Program-made: the position numbers and the translations under genes
Part shown: in pieces, positions 7,750-12,500 of the stretch
Numbering within the stretch: the first letter of the stretch is position 1
Layout of the letters: every line of letters starts with the position of its first letter
Notes under the pieces: generated by a model
What the model saw: only the letters and a program-made list of their open reading frames with translations
Told to the model about the DNA's origin: nothing
The model's database searches: none
NCBI RefSeq assembly: GCF_000188695.1
Contig: NW_004754921.1
Span: forward strand, 279,734 to 292,233
Direction: 5' to 3'
Length of the DNA: 12,500 bases
Source of the DNA: Salpingoeca rosetta
Lineage: Eukaryota > Opisthokonta > Choanoflagellata > Craspedida > Salpingoecidae

Positions 7750-10622
7750 TCATTCACTGTCGTCACTTGGTTGGAGGCAAAACGAGGGCGCCGGCACAAC
7801 GCGCAGCGCACCGGAATCGCACCCGAGCACACACACGCCGCCATCAAGCGCCGCCGTGACGCAAGTTGGCAGCGCATTACGCAATCCAGCAGGTTTCCAC
7901 ACTTCAACACTCGGCAGCTGCGATGCCATCCCACCAAGCAAACCACCAGAGCCACCATTACCAGCGCCAGTGGTGGCCGCCTTGCACACCCCGGGCATGT
8001 AGTAGAGCTTTGAGCTGCCGTTCACAGCAACAGCGTCGCCACCGGCAAGAACAAGAACATCTGTGGCCGTGTGGTCACCGGTCGGCAGCACAGATGACAC
8101 ATGTCTGTCTGCCACCGTCACCACACTGCACCTGTGCTCCGACGCTACCAGCACGCGACCGCCACCGCAGTCCGCCAAGCAGTGCACGGCCGCCTGCTCT
8201 TCACGCGGCGCCCAGCCGCCAACAACCTCGCCCATGCGGGCATCCAGCACGCCCACTCGCCCGCCGTATGTTCCACAGCACAGGTGCTCGCCTCCATGCA
8301 TCAGCGCAAGCGCTGTCACCGCGTCCCGCTCGTGGGCAAAGCTGTCTGGCAGCACCTTCCACGTGAACGCAAACCCCTTTGCGCGCGGGTCAAACGCAGA
8401 CACCTCTGCATCGGAGTGACCGACGAAGACGACGCCGTGCATGGGCGCTGGCAGCATCGTGTGCAGCTCCGCCCCCTGCAGAGACACCACTGCCTCCGTG
8501 TGACCCGTATGCGGGGACCACATGTGCACCTCCTCAGCGTCGCACGACAGCAGGCGCTCGGCCCACGCCGCGCACACCACGCTGGCAACGGACCGCCGAT
8601 GGTGTTCGTACACATACACGCACTCGCCGCTCCCGTATGGAAGCCTGTCGCTGTCATCACCGCCTGCAGCAGCAGCGCGACCACTGAGATGGAGGCTGTG
8701 CGGCGACGGGGTGGTGGCTGCTGTTGGTGTTGCTGCGACCGACACAGTCGCGGATGATAATGGCGGTGGCGGCCAGTTGTACAGCAGCGATGATCGGGAG
8801 GACGTCGATGCGGGCAATGACGACGGCAGCGATGACAGCGACGAAGGTGGAAGCACCATGCGGTCGCTCGCAGCGTCGCCCCACAGCAGGCGGCTGGCGC
8901 TGGTACGACGACTCGTGCTGGCACTACGGCCACGCACGTGGGTGCTGCGTGTTTGGGATTGAGGAGAAAATGCTCCACCCCCCTGCGCAGCTCCAAACAC
9001 ATCGCCACCATCTGCACCACCAGTGGCGGTGCTCGTGCTCGCCCATGCCGTTGCTGCTGACGCTGTTGGGTCATGATGTTGCTCATCATGCACATGTCGG
9101 TGGTACTGCTGGTGATGAGCGTGGCGATTTGGGGATAGGACAGACCACAGTCGCACTGTCTTGTCCCGACCAGCAGAGGCAACAGCTTCACCCCACGCAC
9201 CAAACGTGCACAGTGCACGTACGCGGTGTTTGTGCGACGGGCCCTTGAGCGACCGCGCACGCATATCAGCAGGCGCCACCACACCCGCAGGAACAGGGGC
9301 GCTGGTGGTGGTGCGTGGCACAACGCCCTCTGCCCGCCACCGCGCGAACGTCATTCCAAACCAGAAGGCCTCGTCCTCCCGTCTCGCCGCCACAGCTGCT
9401 GCCGCCTTCTTTGCACTCATCGCCATTCGCCCACCACTGCCACTGCCCAGTCGCCCGCCACCCGCGCTGGCTGCCGTTGTTGTCGTTGTCGGCGTTGCTG
9501 TGGCGGTCGTGGTTGGTGGCGACACCATGTCTGCTGGGGGTATTGCTGACGACAACGACGGTGATGATGGTGATGGTGCGATGGGGAAGGCTGCGGGTGT
9601 TGGCGAGAATGGTGACGTCTGGGAATTGTGGGCTGCGCTCGCAACCGCCGTTCTTGTCCTCGTTGACGGCGTTGGTGTCGAGGGGCCATCGCTCCCCTGC
9701 TGGTGGTGCTGGTGGTGCTGGTGGTGCTGGTGCTGGTGCTGGTGCTGGTGCTGTTGTTGTTGTTGTTGGTGTTGGTCATCGTGCACGGTGGAGACCACGA
9801 CTGCGTCGTTGTCTTCCGTCACCCGCCACTGCCGGCGCCCCTCCGCAACCATCCTCGGACCCGACACATGACTGCCACTGCTGTCCTGGCCAGTGTTGCT
9901 CGCATTAGCAGCGTGCGCTTTTGCCGCCACAGTGCTGTGCGCTGTGGTGTTGTTGTCACCTCTCGCACGTGTGTCGCGCACCGAATTGTTGCTGGCCACT
10001 TCCTTGGTGTCGGTTTGCGGCGATCGCGGCGGCGGGAACAGCATGGCCACGGCCTCATCGGCCTCGTCTAGGTGATCATACATGATCTTTTCCAACACGC
10101 CGTGGTGCGGGATGGTTGCGCGTAGCTGATGCTGTCCAAGTCTCTGGCACAGCTGCTGGTAGATCCCGGCTGCAAGTTGGGGCGTGCACGCTGTTTGCGG
10201 TTGGCGCCGCCGGTGTGTTGCCCGACCGCGCCTCTCCTGGTCGCCACGATCAATGGCCGTGGCGGGTGTGGAGGTGGAGGCAGTGGTGGAGGCAGTGGCG
10301 TTTCCATTGCTCGCTGCCGTCACTGTCAGTGCTGTGTTGTCACTTGTGCCGGTTGACGCGTCTTCACCACCATCATCATCACCACCACCATCACCATCGT
10401 CATCGCCATCGTCATCATCATCGCCACTGTGCTGCGTATCGCTGTCACGGTGCCCGCCCCTGCGAGACGTGCCCTGCGCAAAGAGGAACGGCTCTAACAG
10501 ACACTTGACGCTCGGCAGAAGTGTTGCGAGCGCTGTATCGCGCCCGACGGCGTTGCACATGGTCAGGACGAGACGTGCAGCAGCCAGCAGCAATTCGCGC
10601 TGCGCTTCCACCTCACTCGACA

Positions 10623-10664
<42 letters not shown>

Positions 10665-11357
10665 CCTGCTGCTCACTCTGGCCATCGCTGTCAGTACCGG
10701 GCGTGCCTGCTGCCCGCGGTTCCTCGTCTTCTTGCTGTTCTTCTTCGCCTTCTTCAGTCACGGCATCTCCGTGCATTCGTGTCGTTGCATCGACCTGCGA
10801 CAGCTCTCTTGTCATGCGGTCCTCAATCAGAAGGGCGTGTGTCGTTGCCATTGCCGGCTGCAGCAGCGACTCGTGCACGCGTCGGCAGTATGAAGCGGTG
10901 AGAAGGGAGGGCTGCACACACACGGACATGTGCACAGCACTGATGGCAGCCGCCCACACTTGCTGCGATTTGCTCTGTGAAAACATGTATGCGTGTGTGT
11001 GCGCGCGTGAGTGGGGGGAAGTATTGATGTCGTGCAACGATGCGTGTTGTGTCCAAGATGCGAGTGAAACAAAGTTGAGCTTGGATACGAGGCTAAATTG
11101 ATGGTGGACATGGGAAGGCAACGACAAACTCATATGCAACGGGCACACACAGATGGCACACACACGTGCACATACCCACACCTCTGCTGCTAGTTGTGCA
11201 ATGAGAGAAGTCAGCCACTCCGAGACGTGGCGGCCACCAGTCGCCAGGAACACCGCCAGCACCTGATGAAGGCGTAGCGCGGCAGTCATTGCAGAAGGAT
11301 GCGAAATGCAGTGAGCTGGAAGGCAGCAGTTGGTCCCATATATTGCAGCCACCACGC

Positions 11358-11453
<96 letters not shown>

Positions 11454-12331
11454 TCACCGCCCACTCACCTCAAACAGCGTGTCAAGGCACTCCTCTGCCA
11501 CGTGCATGTGCGCGTGTGCACATCCGGCGATGAAGACGAGGGTGAAGCGAGCGAGGTCCGGTTTGGGATGGCGAGACACAACAGCGGTGATGGCATGGCA
11601 CACGAGCGGCAGTCCGCGCGGTGGGAGGTGGCGCATTGCCTGGGTTTGTCTGTGTCGGAGGTGTTGTTGGGTGATGGAAGGGAGGGGGGAGGATGGGTGG
11701 CAGTAGAAGCAAGTGGACACATGCACCCGTGCGCACGTCGACGAATGCACACCCACACTCACACACTCACACACCCACAGACCCACAGACCCACACCCAC
11801 ACACACACACCCACACCCACCCACACACACCCATACCCACCCACCCACACCCACACATGCACACACACACACACCCACGCGTGCGCGCATACCTACCGCA
11901 AGACAATTTGCTCTGGATGGTCGCTGGTGATGGCAACATGCAGCGGCTTGATGACGGCGAGCGTCTGCGCCACCCAATCAGGAAGGCGGACAAGAGGAAA
12001 AGCGGAGACACGATCCAAAAACCGGACAGCAGGGACGAATTCTGCACCAACAAGCACGCGCTCAACCACTGTATTAACGCCAGGCAATGAGCAGGAGGTA
12101 GTCGGGTTAGCAAGACTGGTAACGTGCGCATTCCTGTGGTTGAGTGTTGAGTGTTGTGGTGTTGCGTGCTGTGTTCGTACGCATAAGTTTGTACGCATAT
12201 GCGTACGTTCATATGTGTGCATGTGCTGGCGTAACGCCACAAAGCGGGAGGGGGGGGGGTTGACGTTTGGTGAAAGCGAACGTACAATGTCGAAGCGAAG
12301 GGGTAATTTCACCGAGACATTTCTTGGCCTC
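7750..12331 (-). CDS. WDR81-like protein, C-terminal part (5' end outside window)
   Basis: Five exons in the window: 12331-12286, 12068-11897, 11649-11469, 11262-11176 and 10974-7750 (3711 nt, 1236 residues plus TGA, starting in phase 0). In animals WDR81 is a BEACH-WD40 protein that works with WDR91 on endosomes to restrain PI3-kinase and promote early-to-late endosome conversion. Residues 1-340 (window numbering) are mostly helical-looking segments (e.g. LVERVLVGAEFVPAVRFL, LLPSVKCLLEPFLF), interrupted by a 13-CAA polyglutamine. Acidic (about 344-366) and His/Gln-rich (about 563-591) low-complexity stretches follow. The C-terminus, from about 739, is a WD40 propeller: GRDKTVRLW, SCDAEEVHMWSPHTG, a FDPRAKGF blade, GTYGGRVGVLDARMGEVVGGW, and last CVLGCDSGALRVV. 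Blade order and the SCD...VH-W and GWxxxE features match the WDR81 tail as I recall it. About 165 low-complexity residues split the first two blades. The BEACH domain would lie to the right. Confidence 0.78.
8100..9250 (-). other. WD40 propeller blades of the WDR81-like protein
   Basis: Blade 1 (about 9245-9125) ends in DKTVRLW. Blades 2-5 run from about 8625 to 8100 (SVASVVCAAW..., then HTMLPAPMHGVVFVGHSD, VTALALMHGGEHLCCG, CLADCGGGRVLVAS). Two weaker blades follow to about 7770. Between blades 1 and 2, about 9125-8630 encodes Ser/Thr/Pro/Ala-rich sequence not expected in a propeller. Confidence 0.75.
9699..9775 (-). repeat. Coding repeat for His/Gln-rich segment
   Basis: GGTGGTGCT/GGTGCT-type repeats on the plus strand encode His-Gln alternation on the sense strand, after a short polyglutamine. 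Confidence 0.85.
10365..10430 (-). repeat. Coding repeat for Asp/Gly-rich acidic segment
   Basis: CATCATCACCAC-type trinucleotide repeats on the plus strand read GAT/GAC/GGT on the sense strand, giving an Asp/Gly tract. Confidence 0.85.
10624..10662 (-). repeat. Polyglutamine tract of 13 uninterrupted CAA codons
   Basis: A perfect (TTG)13 on the plus strand equals (CAA)13 in the gene. It is flanked by E and by CAG-coded glutamines, so the full Q/E-rich stretch is longer. Confidence 0.95.
10975..11175 (-). other. Intron of the WDR81-like gene, length divisible by three and stop-free
   Basis: 201 bp, donor GTATGT at 11175, acceptor TTTTCACAG ending at 10975, phase 0 at both ends. The frame is open right through it. 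An alternative donor GTGTGG lies at 11181. The translated intron is compositionally unlike the flanks, so splicing is preferred. Confidence 0.65.
11263..11468 (-). other. Intron of the WDR81-like gene with long TG tract at its donor
   Basis: 206 bp, donor GTGAGT, acceptor CTTCATCAG, phase 0 (LFE|VLAVF). A pure repeat, (TG)n on the sense strand (11361-11451), starts 17 bases after the donor. Confidence 0.75.
11361..11451. repeat. Pure (CA)n of about 45 units
   Basis: An uninterrupted CA dinucleotide run, among the longest in the window. It is intronic and reads TG on the sense strand of the WDR81-like gene. Confidence 0.97.
11650..11896 (-). other. Intron of the WDR81-like gene with TG/GGGT tract at its donor side
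   Basis: 247 bp, donor GTAGGT, acceptor CTCCGACACAG. Phase 2, and CG|A rebuilds Arg. The donor half is repeat. Confidence 0.82.
11748..11880. repeat. CA/CCCACA compound repeat
   Basis: CA units mixed with CCCACA and CCCAC variants in the 11650-11896 intron. Confidence 0.9.
12069..12285 (-). other. Intron of the WDR81-like gene
   Basis: 217 bp, donor GTACGT, phase 1. A CTAAC branch-point-like motif and a pyrimidine-rich stretch precede the acceptor AATACAG ending at 12069. It has no dinucleotide tract, but a C-run on the sense strand. Confidence 0.75.
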
Positions 12332-12460
12332 CTGCAATCAGACAGGACAAACAGGAGCGAGGACATAACGGGCACCGCGACATCTGACGTGAGCGTTGTC
12401 TTTCCTTCGACTGGTGGTCAGGGTGGGGACAACAATGCCGGATGGAGTGTGCACAGAATG

Positions 12461-12500
<40 letters not shown>
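12332..12500 (-). other. Part of a further intron of the WDR81-like gene, ending in a (CA)n at the window edge
   Basis: The acceptor CTGTCTGATTGCAG ends at 12332 after a good pyrimidine tract. The plus-strand (CA)n at 12462-12500 is TG on the sense strand and continues past the window. The donor and earlier exons are outside. Confidence 0.7.

Noticed and set aside
11263..11457. Extending the WDR81-like exon up to a start at 11457
   Set aside because: The first 30-odd residues would be a Val/Cys repeat from a (TG)n microsatellite. A phase-matched acceptor at 11263 and donor at 11468 show this is an intron.
11460..11468. Alternative donor GTGGGC at 11464 joined to the acceptor CTTCCAG near 11316
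   Set aside because: It is in phase but uses a weaker donor and adds an unlikely segment. GTGAGT at 11468 with the acceptor at 11263 gives a cleaner junction.

Overview
The window looks like nuclear DNA from a compact, GC-rich unicellular holozoan, most likely a choanoflagellate such as Salpingoeca or Monosiga. The evidence is the combination of spliceosomal GT-AG introns of about 100-530 bp, GC-rich exons, animal-like gene families (an arylsulfatase B type sulfatase, a calponin/transgelin protein, a WDR81-type protein) and very heavy (CA)n/(TG)n microsatellite load in introns. The exact organism is inference. No bacterial operon, CRISPR, insertion sequence, tRNA or rRNA was recognised.

Layout, left to right. 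(1) 1-393, plus strand: probable 3' end of a gene that starts outside the window, with a last exon at 216-393 encoding a possible membrane helix, and an AATAAA hexamer at 693-698. (2) 394-2136: no convincing gene; microsatellites, a T-rich/TG/CG tract, and A/C-rich sequence that is probably the 3' flank of the next gene. (3) 2137-4761, minus strand: a two-exon secreted sulfatase of 697 residues with all core catalytic motifs and an unusual C-terminal extension. (4) 4762-5042: a 281-bp divergent intergenic region that must hold both promoters. (5) 5043-7352, plus strand: an eight-exon, 302-residue protein with two tandem calponin-type CH domains. (6) 7353-7749: a convergent intergenic region with a candidate AGTAAA poly(A) signal. 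(7) 7750-12331, minus strand: the last five exons (1236 residues) of a WDR81-like protein, with a helical region, long low-complexity segments and a C-terminal WD40 propeller. The BEACH domain expected for this family would lie beyond the right edge.

The genes do not form an obvious pathway. The sulfatase would act in the secretory or lysosomal system, the CH protein on actin, and the WDR81-like protein on endosomal membranes. The most unusual themes are three. Intronic repeats show a consistent polarity: TG toward the donor and CA toward the acceptor on the sense strand. The CH unit is an internal duplication that preserves one intron at the same phase. The WD40 propeller of the WDR81-like protein carries a large low-complexity insertion. 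All exon boundaries were read by eye from splice consensus, phase and family similarity and have not been tested against transcripts.
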